NCBI RefSeq assembly: GCF_963677305.1
Contig: NZ_OY781925.1
Location: 3,562,783-3,626,782 of the forward strand
Direction: 5' to 3'
From: an uncultured Holophaga sp.
GTDB taxonomy: Bacteria; Acidobacteriota; Holophagae; Holophagales; Holophagaceae
DNA: 64,000 nucleotides
This document shows, piece after piece, positions 36,141 through 44,043 of this stretch (the stretch's first letter is position 1; the number at the start of each line of letters is the position of its first letter). A model generated the notes under the pieces. It was not told the origin of the DNA and ran no database searches. It saw only the letters and a program-made list of their open reading frames with translations. A program made the translations under genes and the position numbers.

Positions 36141-37202
36141 ATGTCATCTGAGCATCCGCTGATCGCTGTGGTGATGGCCGGCGGCCGGGGCACCCGCTTC
36201 TGGCCCCGCTCCAGGACCCGCCGCCCCAAGCAGTTCCTGGCCATGGCCGGGTCCCGCACCCTCCTGGAGCAGACCGTCGAGCGCCTCCTCCCCGACTTCG
36301 ACCCCGCCAACATCTATGTGGTCACCACAGAGGATCTGGCGGCCGACTGCCGCGCCCTGCTGCCCCAGCTGCCGACAGAGAACACCATTGTCGAGCCCGA
36401 GGGTCGCAACACCGCACCCTGTCTAGCTCTGGCCCTGGTCACCATCGAGCGGAAGACCCCCAGGGGCACCATGGTGGTGCTCAGCGCCGACCACTGGATC
36501 GGCGATCGGGAGCTCTTCCTGGCGGACATCAGGAGAGCCGCGGCCCATGCCAGCGACAAACGCGAACTGGTCACCTTCGGCATCCGACCCACCTGCCCCG
36601 AGACCGGCTTCGGCTACATCGAGACGGAGGGGACAGGTGAGGTGCTCGCCGTCATGGCCTTCCGCGAGAAGCCCCCCCTCGAGAAGGCCATGGCCTATCT
36701 GGAGACGGGACGCCACTACTGGAACGCAGGGATGTTCGTATGGACCCTGGAGGATCTCCGGGCCGAGTTGCTCACCCACTGCCCCGATACCCTCTCCCCC
36801 CTTGATGCCTGGGTCCGGGCCGGCGCCTCTCCCGAGACCCTGCCAGGGGCCTACGCCTCTCTGCCCAAGATCTCCATCGACTATGCCGTCATGGAGAAAT
36901 CCCGAAGGGTCGCCGTGGTCCCCGCCCGCTTCCCCTGGTCTGATGTGGGTTCCTGGCCTGCCGCAGCGGCTTTTCTGCCCCCCGATGACCGGGGCAATGT
37001 CGTCCAGGGACAGGCCCTGCTGCTCGACTCGGACCGCTGTGCCGTCTTCGGCAGCACCCGCCTCATCACCGGCGCCGGGCTGGAGGACCTGATCATTGTG
37101 GACGAACCCGACGCTCTCCTGGTCTGCCGTATGGACCGGGCCCAGGACGTCAAGGCCATCGTCGACCGGCTGCCCGGCATCGGCAGAACCGACCTGCTCT
37201 AG
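36141..37202 (+). CDS. manC: Mannose-1-phosphate guanylyltransferase
   Basis: A 353-residue nucleotidyltransferase making GDP-mannose from mannose-1-P and GTP for capsule, LPS or exopolysaccharide. The GTP-binding loop VVMAGGRGTRFWPRSR with RPKQFL (about residues 9-33), the EPEGRNTAPC motif, LSADHWIGD, the ETGFGYIE segment and FPWSDVGSW are all canonical. The start at 36141 has GGAGG spaced 6 bases away. The C-terminal isomerase (cupin) domain of bifunctional enzymes is absent from this protein and is encoded by the next gene. Confidence 0.94.
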   Translation: MSSEHPLIAVVMAGGRGTRFWPRSRTRRPKQFLAMAGSRTLLEQTVERLLPDFDPANIYVVTTEDLAADCRALLPQLPTENTIVEPEGRNTAPCLALALVTIERKTPRGTMVVLSADHWIGDRELFLADIRRAAAHASDKRELVTFGIRPTCPETGFGYIETEGTGEVLAVMAFREKPPLEKAMAYLETGRHYWNAGMFVWTLEDLRAELLTHCPDTLSPLDAWVRAGASPETLPGAYASLPKISIDYAVMEKSRRVAVVPARFPWSDVGSWPAAAAFLPPDDRGNVVQGQALLLDSDRCAVFGSTRLITGAGLEDLIIVDEPDALLVCRMDRAQDVKAIVDRLPGIGRTDLL

Positions 37203-37210
37203 GAGCGACC

Positions 37211-37570
37211 ATGCAGCGCCCCCACACCACCTTCACGACCAAGCCCTGGGGAGGCTTCACCCAGTACACCCTGAACACCCCGAGCACGGTCAAGATCCTC
37301 GTCTGTGCCCCCGGACAGCGCCTCAGCCTCCAAAAGCACGAACACCGGGCCGAGCTGTGGGTGGCCCTGGACGAAGGGGCGGTCATCGAGCGGGATGGGC
37401 AGATCATCACCCCCGATCTCGGAGCCGAAGTGTGGCTTCCCGCAGGCTCCGTCCACCGCCTCAGCTGCCCATCAGGACACCCCAACCCCGTCCGGATCCT
37501 GGAGATCAGCCTCGGCCACTTCGACGAGGACGACATCGAGCGACTGGAGGATGTGTATGGTCGGGCCTAG
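37211..37570 (+). CDS. Mannose-6-phosphate isomerase type II (cupin) protein
   Basis: A 119-residue single cupin matching the C-terminal isomerase domain of bifunctional ManC/AlgA proteins: TKPWGGFTQYT, LVCAPGQRLSLQKHEHRAELWVAL with the metal-binding histidines and glutamate, and VWLPAGSVHRL. It interconverts fructose-6-P and mannose-6-P. It follows the guanylyltransferase gene by 8 bases, so the usual fusion is split into two co-expressed proteins. Confidence 0.88.
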   Translation: MQRPHTTFTTKPWGGFTQYTLNTPSTVKILVCAPGQRLSLQKHEHRAELWVALDEGAVIERDGQIITPDLGAEVWLPAGSVHRLSCPSGHPNPVRILEISLGHFDEDDIERLEDVYGRA

Positions 37571-37717
37571 CGGTGGGCCCTGGAAGTGCTAGACTTGTGA
37601 GTGAGGTGCCCTTCGGGGCTTCCCGCCACCCTTTTTTCCCTCCACACTTCCAGTCCCGAAAGCGGGACTCCCGCTATAACTCCCCACCAAAGCATTCCCA
37701 CCAAAACTTCCCACACG

Positions 37718-37741
37718 AAACGCCCCTGCCTCGGGGCGTTT
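37718..37741 (+). terminator. Terminator after the mannose genes
   Basis: The stem AAACGCCCC / GGGGCGTTT (37718-37726 and 37733-37741) with a six-base loop lies 148 bases after the cupin gene. The T-run is short, so strength is uncertain. Confidence 0.6.
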
Positions 37742-38046
37742 CACTGTACACGGGCAAATTTATCCGCACACCGAGACACCTTGTAAAATATTTAATTTCA
37801 TCAACTTAGACAGGATCCTGACTTGGAACTGGTGCCACCAGGGAGAGGGGGTGGATCGTCGGAGGACGATCTGCCGTCCCCGGGCACCCAGGACGGCGGC
37901 GCAGGTGAAGATGTGGCTCCTCAGGGTCTCCACGGTGCAGCGTGCCCCTTCTTTGCGAGGGCGATCTGCCGGCCGAAGCCCGCAAGGACAGCCCAGTACA
38001 TACCTTGTTGAGCTATTCTGGGCATGCACTCACAAAGGAGCTCCCC
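37742..38046. other. Gene-free stretch
   Basis: A short AT-rich segment (about 37785-37810) is followed by GC-rich sequence in which I see no gene or RNA. The end of the stretch supplies the ribosome-binding site (AAAGGAGC) of the Mop-domain gene and probably its promoter. Confidence 0.5.
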
Positions 38047-38472
38047 ATGAAGATCAGTGCACGGAATGTTCTCAAGGGCCAAGTCACCGAAGTCACCAAG
38101 GGTGCGGTCAATACGCTGGTCGCCCTCACCCTGCCGGGGGGCGTGACGATCTACGCCACGATCACCAATGCCAGCGCCGAGGCCCTGGCCCTGACCAAGG
38201 GCAGGGAAGCCAGCGCCATCATCAAGGCGAGCGCCGTTCTCGTCGGCAAGGATCTCGCAGGCGCCCAACTGAGCGCCAAGAACCAGCTGGTCGGCAGAAT
38301 CTGCAAGGTGGTGGATGGTCCCGTCAGTGCCGAGGTGGATATCGAAGTCGCTTCGGGGGTGCTTCTGAGCGCCGTCATTACCCACGAAAGCGCCAAGAGC
38401 CTGGCCTTCAAAGTGGGCGACCAGGCCAGTGCCATCTTCAAGGCCTCCAGCGTCATGCTCGGCGTGGAGTAG
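38047..38472 (+). CDS. Double Mop (TOBE) domain molybdate-binding protein
   Basis: A 141-residue protein made of two tandem ~65-residue Mop domains. The first (about 2-68) has ISARNVLKGQVTEVTKGAVNTLVALTLPGGVTIYATIT and the second (about 73-139) repeats the pattern with LSAKNQLVGRICKVVDGPVSAEVDIEVASGVLLSAVIT. This di-Mop (ModG-like) organisation stores or buffers molybdate or tungstate in the cytoplasm. It fits the molybdoenzyme and moeA elsewhere in the window. AAAGGAGC precedes the ATG. It converges on the NifA-like regulator. Confidence 0.9.
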   Translation: MKISARNVLKGQVTEVTKGAVNTLVALTLPGGVTIYATITNASAEALALTKGREASAIIKASAVLVGKDLAGAQLSAKNQLVGRICKVVDGPVSAEVDIEVASGVLLSAVITHESAKSLAFKVGDQASAIFKASSVMLGVE

Positions 38473-38490
38473 GACCAGGGGCGTCCACGA

Positions 38491-39801
38491 TCAACGGAAG
38501 GTCCGGTAGTCCAGTTGATACCGCTCCATCCGTGTCCCCATCATGCGGCGGGTGAGCCCCAGGTTGCGGGCGGCCTGTGTGACATTTCCCCGGGCCGCCC
38601 GGAGGGCCTCCACAAGGATTTCGTACTCAATGGACTCCAGGTGCCGCTCCAGGCTTCCGGGCAGCACTCCGCTCGAAAACCGCGCCTTCTGGAGGGTCAG
38701 AGGCAGCGATCGGGCCTGGATCATCTGCCCGTCAGTGGCCACCTTCACCGCCCGCTGCATGACCCGCTCCAACTCCCGGAGGTTGCCCGGCCAGGGATAG
38801 GAGACCAGAAGTTCCACGGCAGCCGGACTGATCCGCTGGAACTTCCGTCCGAGAGCCCTCCCCGCCCTCATGGCGAAGGACTCGGCCAGCTCGAGAATAT
38901 CCCCATCCCTCTCCCGCAGAGGTGGGAGCAGGATGGTACGGTTCTCCATCAGACCGTAGAGGCGGGCACTGAAAGCCCTGCGGGCGACCTTGGCGGGCAG
39001 ATCGTGACGGGATGCAGCCAGGATCCGGAGGTCCCCCCTCTGGAGCTCTGCCAGATCCTCTTGGGCATCCAGGGGCAGATGGGCGACCTCGTCCAGGAAA
39101 AGTGAGCCATGGAGGCCTGTGGCGGCCGCCATCAGCTCCTGGCGCAGCCCCGGCCGCAGGCGGCATGAGAAGGCCAGAAAGTCCCCTATCCGCCCCTCCT
39201 GATGGATGGATCTCGCCACCCGCTCCCTGCCGGTGCCGGCCTCGCCCAGGATGAGCACGGGTCCCACATGGGGACCCACCCGGTGGATGAAGGCCGTCAC
39301 CTCCTGCATGGCCCTGCAGCCCGCAACCCAATCGCCGCCCTCAGCAGCCAGAACCCCGCCCTTCAGCCGTCCACCACGGGTCCGCTCTTCCCGAGCCAGC
39401 AGCTCGACAGCCGGAAAGAGAAGCTCCCCCACCCCTTGATAGAAGCCGACATCCGCGGGGGCCTGCCCATCCTCCCCGACCCACTCCAGGGTGAAGGCCC
39501 CCAGTACACAGCGCCCCCTCGCGATGGGTACATCGAGCCGGTGCATCCGACTCACATCGGTGCAGCGGCCTCGTCCCTGCCTCGTCCCGCTCAGCCGCTC
39601 CCTTCCGCATCCATCCCCGCCCCCCTCTAGCCAGACGGCACAGTTGAGCACACCCGGTTCACGTGAGAAGTGCTCCAGCAGCTCCTCGAGCAGCCGGTCC
39701 AGGCTCCGGCTCTCCGCCACCACCCGCCCCAGGGCGGCGACAAGGGAAACAGAGCCATGCCCCTCCCCCCCCAATGCCCTCACCGCTGCCCCGATATCCA
39801 T
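38491..39801 (-). CDS. NifA-like regulator without the sigma-54 contact loop
   Basis: A 436-residue protein with an N-terminal GAF-like domain (about 20-140), a reduced AAA+ domain (about 155-370; Walker A GEAGTGRE, Walker B-like LFLDEVAHLP, PPLRERDGDI, YPWPGNLRELERV) and a Fis-type helix-turn-helix (TQAARNLGLTRRMMGTRMERYQLD). The stretch that normally carries GAFTGA is missing: after SCRLRPGLRQELMAA the chain runs directly to GSLFLDE. Such proteins cannot open sigma-54 complexes; known GAFTGA-less relatives (Rhodobacter NtrC, HupR) act with sigma-70. A ModE-like operator and palindrome sit just upstream. Confidence 0.82.
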   Translation of the reverse strand: MDIGAAVRALGGEGHGSVSLVAALGRVVAESRSLDRLLEELLEHFSREPGVLNCAVWLEGGGDGCGRERLSGTRQGRGRCTDVSRMHRLDVPIARGRCVLGAFTLEWVGEDGQAPADVGFYQGVGELLFPAVELLAREERTRGGRLKGGVLAAEGGDWVAGCRAMQEVTAFIHRVGPHVGPVLILGEAGTGRERVARSIHQEGRIGDFLAFSCRLRPGLRQELMAAATGLHGSLFLDEVAHLPLDAQEDLAELQRGDLRILAASRHDLPAKVARRAFSARLYGLMENRTILLPPLRERDGDILELAESFAMRAGRALGRKFQRISPAAVELLVSYPWPGNLRELERVMQRAVKVATDGQMIQARSLPLTLQKARFSSGVLPGSLERHLESIEYEILVEALRAARGNVTQAARNLGLTRRMMGTRMERYQLDYRTFR

Positions 39802-39823
39802 CCCCGACTCCCACCCAATCCAC

Positions 39824-39839
39824 CGAGATGAGCATCTCG
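39824..39839. promoter_or_regulatory. Perfect 7-bp palindrome before the NifA-like gene
   Basis: CGAGATG (39824-39830) and CATCTCG (39833-39839) flank an AG dinucleotide, 23 bases upstream of the regulator's start and 3 bases from the ModE-like site. It is a candidate binding site, possibly for the regulator itself. Confidence 0.45.
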
Positions 39840-39842
39840 AGT

Positions 39843-39866
39843 CGTTATATACTATACTATATTTCG
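39843..39866. promoter_or_regulatory. ModE-like operator
   Basis: CGTTATATA (39843-39851), a 6-base spacer and TATATTTCG (39858-39866). ModE operators have the form CGTTATATA-N6-TATATAACG; the left half is perfect and the right half matches 7 of 9. It lies in an unusually AT-rich patch 42 bases upstream of the NifA-like gene. Molybdate-ModE would then control that gene. Confidence 0.5.
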
Positions 39867-39906
39867 ATTACCCCAACACATGGTGCCCGCCCTGTCCGGG
39901 CATGAG

Positions 39907-40146
39907 TCAGGAAGTGCTGAGGAGGTGGCAGGACCGCGCCGTTCGTGCGCGATCTGCTGGTGACGCTACGAGCCGCGCGAGGGAGTCGGTGGAACCGGCC
40001 AGGAGAGTTCCGTGCCCAGGAGGCGGAGGGAGCCACGCCTCGCTACCGCTCATCCCCGACATCTCGGTGTCCAGGACAACAAGGTCCGGTTTGAGTCCGG
40101 TAACCCAGGAGAGGACCGAGAAACCGTCTGCGGCCGTACCCACCAC
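39907..40146 (-). pseudogene. Response-regulator receiver fragment
   Basis: The minus-strand frame encodes VVGTAADGFSVLSWV and LKPDLVVLDTEMSGMSG, the middle of a CheY/CheB-like receiver with the phospho-acceptor aspartate (VVLD). The N-terminal DD-containing strand is missing upstream, where the frame has no matching sequence and no ribosome-binding site, and after about 35 residues similarity ends in unrelated Pro/Ser-rich sequence. The rest of the gap 39867-40254 holds no gene I can support. This looks like a remnant of a deleted regulator. Confidence 0.5.
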
Positions 40147-40254
40147 CTCACGGACAGAGCCACAATAGGTGGCCCAGCTGCAGAGACCTGGGGCAGATGG
40201 GATGACGACTCTTCAGGGAATGGCAATTGTGTGAACGCCACAGCCAGACCCAGC

Positions 40255-41292
40255 TCAGACCTGCACCTCTGACAGGGGGGGACGCTCCATCAGCAGTGGC
40301 GACGCGGGCTTCAGCCCCTGGAGGAGCTGCAGTGCGACCTCCAGCACACCCCCGGGTTCCAGGCCCAGCATGCAACGGTGGTCCGTGGGGCATTGCCGCT
40401 CGAAGCAAGGGGCGCAGGGCACCCGGTTCCAGAGGGCATGGGCATGCCTGCCCAGGGGATGGGAAGTGGCCGGGTCCGTAGGGCCATAGAGTGCCAGGAC
40501 CCGGGAGCCCAAGGCTCCGGCCAGGTGGACCAGGCCGCTGTCGTTGGCCACCACCAGGGAGGCCCGGGCCGCCAGGCCCCCCAGGGCCTGGAGGCTGGTG
40601 CGCCCCACCAGGTCCGTGACCGCAGGGAGTCCCCCGGAGAGCTCGGTCCCCAGGGCGGCCTCCCGGGCCGTCCCGGCGACCACCGGACGGTATCCTGCGG
40701 CCACCAGACCCTCCACGAGCGCCCGCCACCGGGGCAGAGCCCACTGCTTGGCCACCCCGCCATTGGCGCCGGGGGCGATCAGGACCAAGGGACCGGCATG
40801 CCCGGGCAGGGCCGCCTCCGCCGCTTCCGCCCATGCCGAAGGCAGATCCAGATCCGCCCCTGTGGCCGGCGCCCCGGCTCCCAACCCCAGAGCATCGATC
40901 ATCAGCTTGCGGAAGCGCAGGGCGTAGTGGTCACCATCACTCCAGCGGGGCAGTACCCGGGTGAGGAGTAGGTTCCGTCCCTGCCCCCCCCAGCCGAGAC
41001 GCTCGGGCACCCGCCCCAGGAAGGCCTCCAGTCCTGTACCCAGGCTCTTGGGCAGGAGGATCGCGGTGTCCGTCCCCAGGGACCGGATCTGGGCGGCCCG
41101 GGTCCAGGTGCCCTCGACCCAGGGCAGGACCTCCCCGATTCCGTAGGCCCTGACCACCTCGGCCACGCTGGGCTTGGCCTGGATGAAGAGCTCCGCCTCC
41201 GGCAGCGTCTGCCTCAGCAGACGGAGGGCCGGAGCCTGGAAGATGGTGTCCCCCAGCCAGTTCAGGGAGCGGATGAAGATGCGTCGAGCCAT
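40255..41292 (-). CDS. waaF: ADP-heptose:LPS heptosyltransferase II-type glycosyltransferase
   Basis: A GT9-family enzyme of 345 residues adding heptose to the LPS inner core. Two Rossmann domains: the N-terminal IRSLNWLGDTIFQAPALRLLR and ILLPKSLGTGLEA, and the C-terminal LIAPGANGGVAKQWALPRWRALV, VVANDSGLVHLAGALGSRVLALYGPTDP with the conserved Asp-Ser-Gly, plus a cysteine cluster (PCAPCFERQCPTDHRCM) common in WaaF. It is divergent from the radical SAM gene. WaaF and related heptosyltransferases are hard to tell apart; the substrate is inferred. Confidence 0.85.
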   Translation of the reverse strand: MARRIFIRSLNWLGDTIFQAPALRLLRQTLPEAELFIQAKPSVAEVVRAYGIGEVLPWVEGTWTRAAQIRSLGTDTAILLPKSLGTGLEAFLGRVPERLGWGGQGRNLLLTRVLPRWSDGDHYALRFRKLMIDALGLGAGAPATGADLDLPSAWAEAAEAALPGHAGPLVLIAPGANGGVAKQWALPRWRALVEGLVAAGYRPVVAGTAREAALGTELSGGLPAVTDLVGRTSLQALGGLAARASLVVANDSGLVHLAGALGSRVLALYGPTDPATSHPLGRHAHALWNRVPCAPCFERQCPTDHRCMLGLEPGGVLEVALQLLQGLKPASPLLMERPPLSEVQV

Positions 41293-41358
41293 GGCTCCAG
41301 TCTACCCCGGGAGATCCTCTCCCTTTTCAGCGGAGGAGGGATGGGGTGTACTGGCAGG

Positions 41359-42948
41359 ATGCGGGTCGCCTTCATCACCCCCCCCATCATCAAGCCCTCC
41401 GAGCCGGGTCTCTCCGCGGCGGCCGCCGCCCAGTGGTTCCGCTCCCGAGGGGTGGACGCCTGGGCCATCGATGCCAGCATCGGCTGGTACCTGCACACCC
41501 TGGCCCCGGAGCGCCTGGAGCAGCTGGCCTCGGATCCCCACGCCACCCAGGCGGAGCGTCTCTCGGCCAGGCAGGTGAGGTCGGGGGCCCTCCAGCGCCC
41601 TGAGACATACCTGGACCGACGGATCTACAGCTCCGCTTGCAGCCACTTGGCCAATGCCCTGAAGCTGGCCTCCCGCCCCTTCCCCGATTTCCGTCTCCGC
41701 GTGGCCGATGTGGAGTGGACCGGGCGGCGTCCCCAGCACTCCGCCGACCTGGAGGAGGCCGCAGCCACCCCGGGCCCCTACGATGCCTACTTCCGGGAAG
41801 TCCTCATCCCGGAGCTCAGGGCGACGGACACCACCCATGCCGCCCTCTCCCTCACCTTCCTCCACCAGGCCTACGCGGCCTTCCGTCTGGCCGAGCTTTT
41901 GCGCGAGGAGGCACCGGAGATCCAGGTCTGGCTGGGGGGCCCCCTGGTGGCCTGCTGGAGTGCCGTGGGCGCCCCCCTGGACCACCCGGTCTTCCGGCGA
42001 TTCCACAAGGTCTGCCCCACCGCCAGCGAAGCCGAGATGGAGATCCTGGCCTTGGAGCTGGGAGGGCGTCCCGGACGGGAGCCCGCCCTGTTGGCCCCGG
42101 ATCTGGCCAGCACCCCCTGGGAGGCCTACCTGGTGCCGCAACCCACCATCCCCGTGGCCCTGGGCCGCGGCTGCTACTGGCGGCGCTGTTCCTTCTGCCC
42201 GGACTACCTCCACCCGAAGTACCACCCCTGCGGGGCCGATGACCTGGAGACCTGGCTGCTGGAGGTCGCCACCCGCTTCCCGGCAGGCGCCATGCTCCAC
42301 CTCACGGACTCGGCCCTCTCCCCGGCCCTCCTGGACCGCCTCGCCACCTTGGTGATCCGCCACCGCCTGCCCCTGCGCTGGCACGGCTTCGTGCGCCTGG
42401 AGGCCGCCTTCGCCCGCACCGGCTTCGCTGCCCATCTGGCCGAGGGGGGCTGCACCCTACTGCAGTGGGGCCTGGAGACCGCCTCCCCCCGGCTCCTGGA
42501 GCTGATGGACAAGGGCATCACACCCCAGCAGGCCCGCCAGGTGCTGCGGTCCAGCGCCTCGGCGGGGATCAAGAACCACGCCTACCTGCTCTTCGGCCTC
42601 CCCGGCGAGACAGAGGATGAGCGGGAGGAGACCCTCCGCTTCGTGCGGGAGGAGGCCTCCTCCCTCCACGACCTGAACCTCTCCATCCTCAACCTCCCCC
42701 GGCGCTCCCCCATGCATGAGCATCCGGAACGCTACGGCATCACAGATCTCATGCCCTTCGGCGCCGAGACGGACCTCTCGCTCTACCTGGACTTCCGCTG
42801 CGGGGAGAGCCACCCCCGGCTGGAGGCACGGCGCTGGGTCGGCGCCCGCTTCAGCCGGGACCCCCTGGTCAAGCGGGTCCTGGGCGAGCTGAACAACCCA
42901 TTCAAGGCCAACCACGCCTGCTTCCTGCCCTCGGGGAGCCTGGGGTAG
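41359..42948 (+). CDS. Radical SAM protein with N-terminal cobalamin-binding-like domain
   Basis: A 529-residue protein. Residues ~1-190 form a Rossmann-like region starting VAFITPPIIKPSEPG, as in B12-binding radical SAM proteins, but no DxHxxG base-off motif is seen. The cluster motif is C272-x4-C277-x2-C280 (GRGCYWRRCSFC), a four-residue first spacer seen in some members of this superfamily. A TIM-barrel part follows (LQWGLETASPRLLELMDKGI, AYLLFGLPGETEDE). The substrate is unknown and no partner gene is adjacent. The start at 41359 is placed before the first beta strand; ATG 41341 is an alternative. Confidence 0.8.
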   Translation: MRVAFITPPIIKPSEPGLSAAAAAQWFRSRGVDAWAIDASIGWYLHTLAPERLEQLASDPHATQAERLSARQVRSGALQRPETYLDRRIYSSACSHLANALKLASRPFPDFRLRVADVEWTGRRPQHSADLEEAAATPGPYDAYFREVLIPELRATDTTHAALSLTFLHQAYAAFRLAELLREEAPEIQVWLGGPLVACWSAVGAPLDHPVFRRFHKVCPTASEAEMEILALELGGRPGREPALLAPDLASTPWEAYLVPQPTIPVALGRGCYWRRCSFCPDYLHPKYHPCGADDLETWLLEVATRFPAGAMLHLTDSALSPALLDRLATLVIRHRLPLRWHGFVRLEAAFARTGFAAHLAEGGCTLLQWGLETASPRLLELMDKGITPQQARQVLRSSASAGIKNHAYLLFGLPGETEDEREETLRFVREEASSLHDLNLSILNLPRRSPMHEHPERYGITDLMPFGAETDLSLYLDFRCGESHPRLEARRWVGARFSRDPLVKRVLGELNNPFKANHACFLPSGSLG

Positions 42949-42994
42949 ACCTCGACAATGCACGGGCCATGAAACCAAGATTCTTCACGGAACT

Positions 42995-43094
42995 CCGGGG
43001 ATGGAGGTCTGTCCGCCCATGGACGCCCATAAAGACGGGTGAAGGCACAAGGGCTTTGCCGCTCTTCATCCCCGTGTTCCCCGTCCATCCCCGG
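42995..43094. repeat. Long-span inverted repeat upstream of queF
   Basis: CCGGGGATGGA (42995-43005) and TCCATCCCCGG (43084-43094) are perfect inverted copies 78 bases apart in the 212-base gap before queF. They could close a structured leader or be chance in GC-rich DNA. No preQ1 riboswitch core is recognisable, and nothing else is seen in the gap. Confidence 0.4.
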
Positions 43095-43161
43095 CCTCCT
43101 TCCGCTTTTGGATCCAAGGAGAGGCGCTTCGATTATCCTGGTTCTTCTGCCGGAGTGCCCC

Positions 43162-43572
43162 ATGGCCAAGAAGAAGCTTGAACCCACCCTCAAGACCCTG
43201 CCCAAGCGCCAGGTCACCGCCCCCTCGAAGCAGCTGGAGACCTTCGCCAGCCCCCGCCCCGGCCGCCCCTTCGAGATCGTCTTCGAAACCGAGGAATTCA
43301 CCTGCCTCTGCCCCATGACCGGCCAGCCCGACTTCGCCAAGCTGAAGATCACCTACATGCCCGACCAGCTCTGCGTGGAGAGCAAGAGCCTCAAGCTCTA
43401 CCTCTGGAGCTACCGCAACGAAGGCGCCTTCCACGAAGCCGTCACCAACCAGATCGCCGACGACTTGGTGGAGACCCTCAAGCCCACCTGGCTTCGCGTG
43501 GACGGTGACTTCCTGATCCGGGGTGGCATCCGCACCCTGGTGGCCGTGGAGCACGGTAAGCGGCCCGCCTGA
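43162..43572 (+). CDS. queF: NADPH-dependent 7-cyano-7-deazaguanine reductase QueF
   Basis: A 136-residue type I QueF that reduces preQ0 to preQ1 in queuosine synthesis. The catalytic C50 and D57 sit in CLCPMTGQPDFA, and the QueF motif region ESKSLKLYLWSYRNEGAFHE follows. The short size is the usual unimodular form. The CGGAG ribosome-binding site is 5 bases upstream of the ATG; an open frame extends upstream without similarity. It overlaps folK by one base. Confidence 0.95.
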   Translation: MAKKKLEPTLKTLPKRQVTAPSKQLETFASPRPGRPFEIVFETEEFTCLCPMTGQPDFAKLKITYMPDQLCVESKSLKLYLWSYRNEGAFHEAVTNQIADDLVETLKPTWLRVDGDFLIRGGIRTLVAVEHGKRPA

Positions 43573-44036
43573 TGTTCGCCCTGGTGGCCCTCGGCTCCAA
43601 CCTCGGTGATCGCCTCGCGAACCTGGAGGCGGGACTGGCCACCCTCCGGGAACTGGGACCCCTGAACCCCTCTCCGCTGATCATGGAGACCCCCGACGAG
43701 TCCGGCACAGGTCCCGCCTACCTGAACACCGTGGCCCTGCTGGAAACCGACCTGGGCCCGGAAGCCCTGCTGGAGGAGCTCCTGCGCCGCGAACTCCGGC
43801 TCGGGCGCGAGCGCAAGGGCGTGCGGAATGCCCCCCGGCCCCTGGATCTGGACCTGATCCTGACAAACGGCCCTCGGGGGCTCCGGACCTGGACCAGCCC
43901 ACCAGACCTCGCCTGCCTGGGGCCTGAGCTGAGCCTGGAGCTGCCCCATCCCAGGGCGGAGAGACGTCCCTTCGTCACTGAACCATGGCTGGCCCTCCAA
44001 GGGCTGCCGGTGGGGCTCAGGCGCCAGGATCTCTGA
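43572..44036 (+). CDS. folK: 6-hydroxymethyl-7,8-dihydropterin pyrophosphokinase FolK
   Basis: A 154-residue enzyme that pyrophosphorylates hydroxymethyl-dihydropterin in folate synthesis. ALGSNLGDR at the N-terminus, GPAYLNTVALLET and the signature RNAPRPLDLDLIL are diagnostic. It is translationally coupled to queF (TGATG), a reasonable pairing since both pathways start from GTP. Folate supply matters for the THF-dependent C1 enzymes in this window. Confidence 0.94.
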   Translation: MFALVALGSNLGDRLANLEAGLATLRELGPLNPSPLIMETPDESGTGPAYLNTVALLETDLGPEALLEELLRRELRLGRERKGVRNAPRPLDLDLILTNGPRGLRTWTSPPDLACLGPELSLELPHPRAERRPFVTEPWLALQGLPVGLRRQDL

Positions 44037-44043
44037 GGGGAGG

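Noticed and set aside
42949..43161. preQ1 riboswitch before queF
   Set aside because: The A-rich tail and short stem of preQ1 aptamers are not seen; only a long-span inverted repeat.
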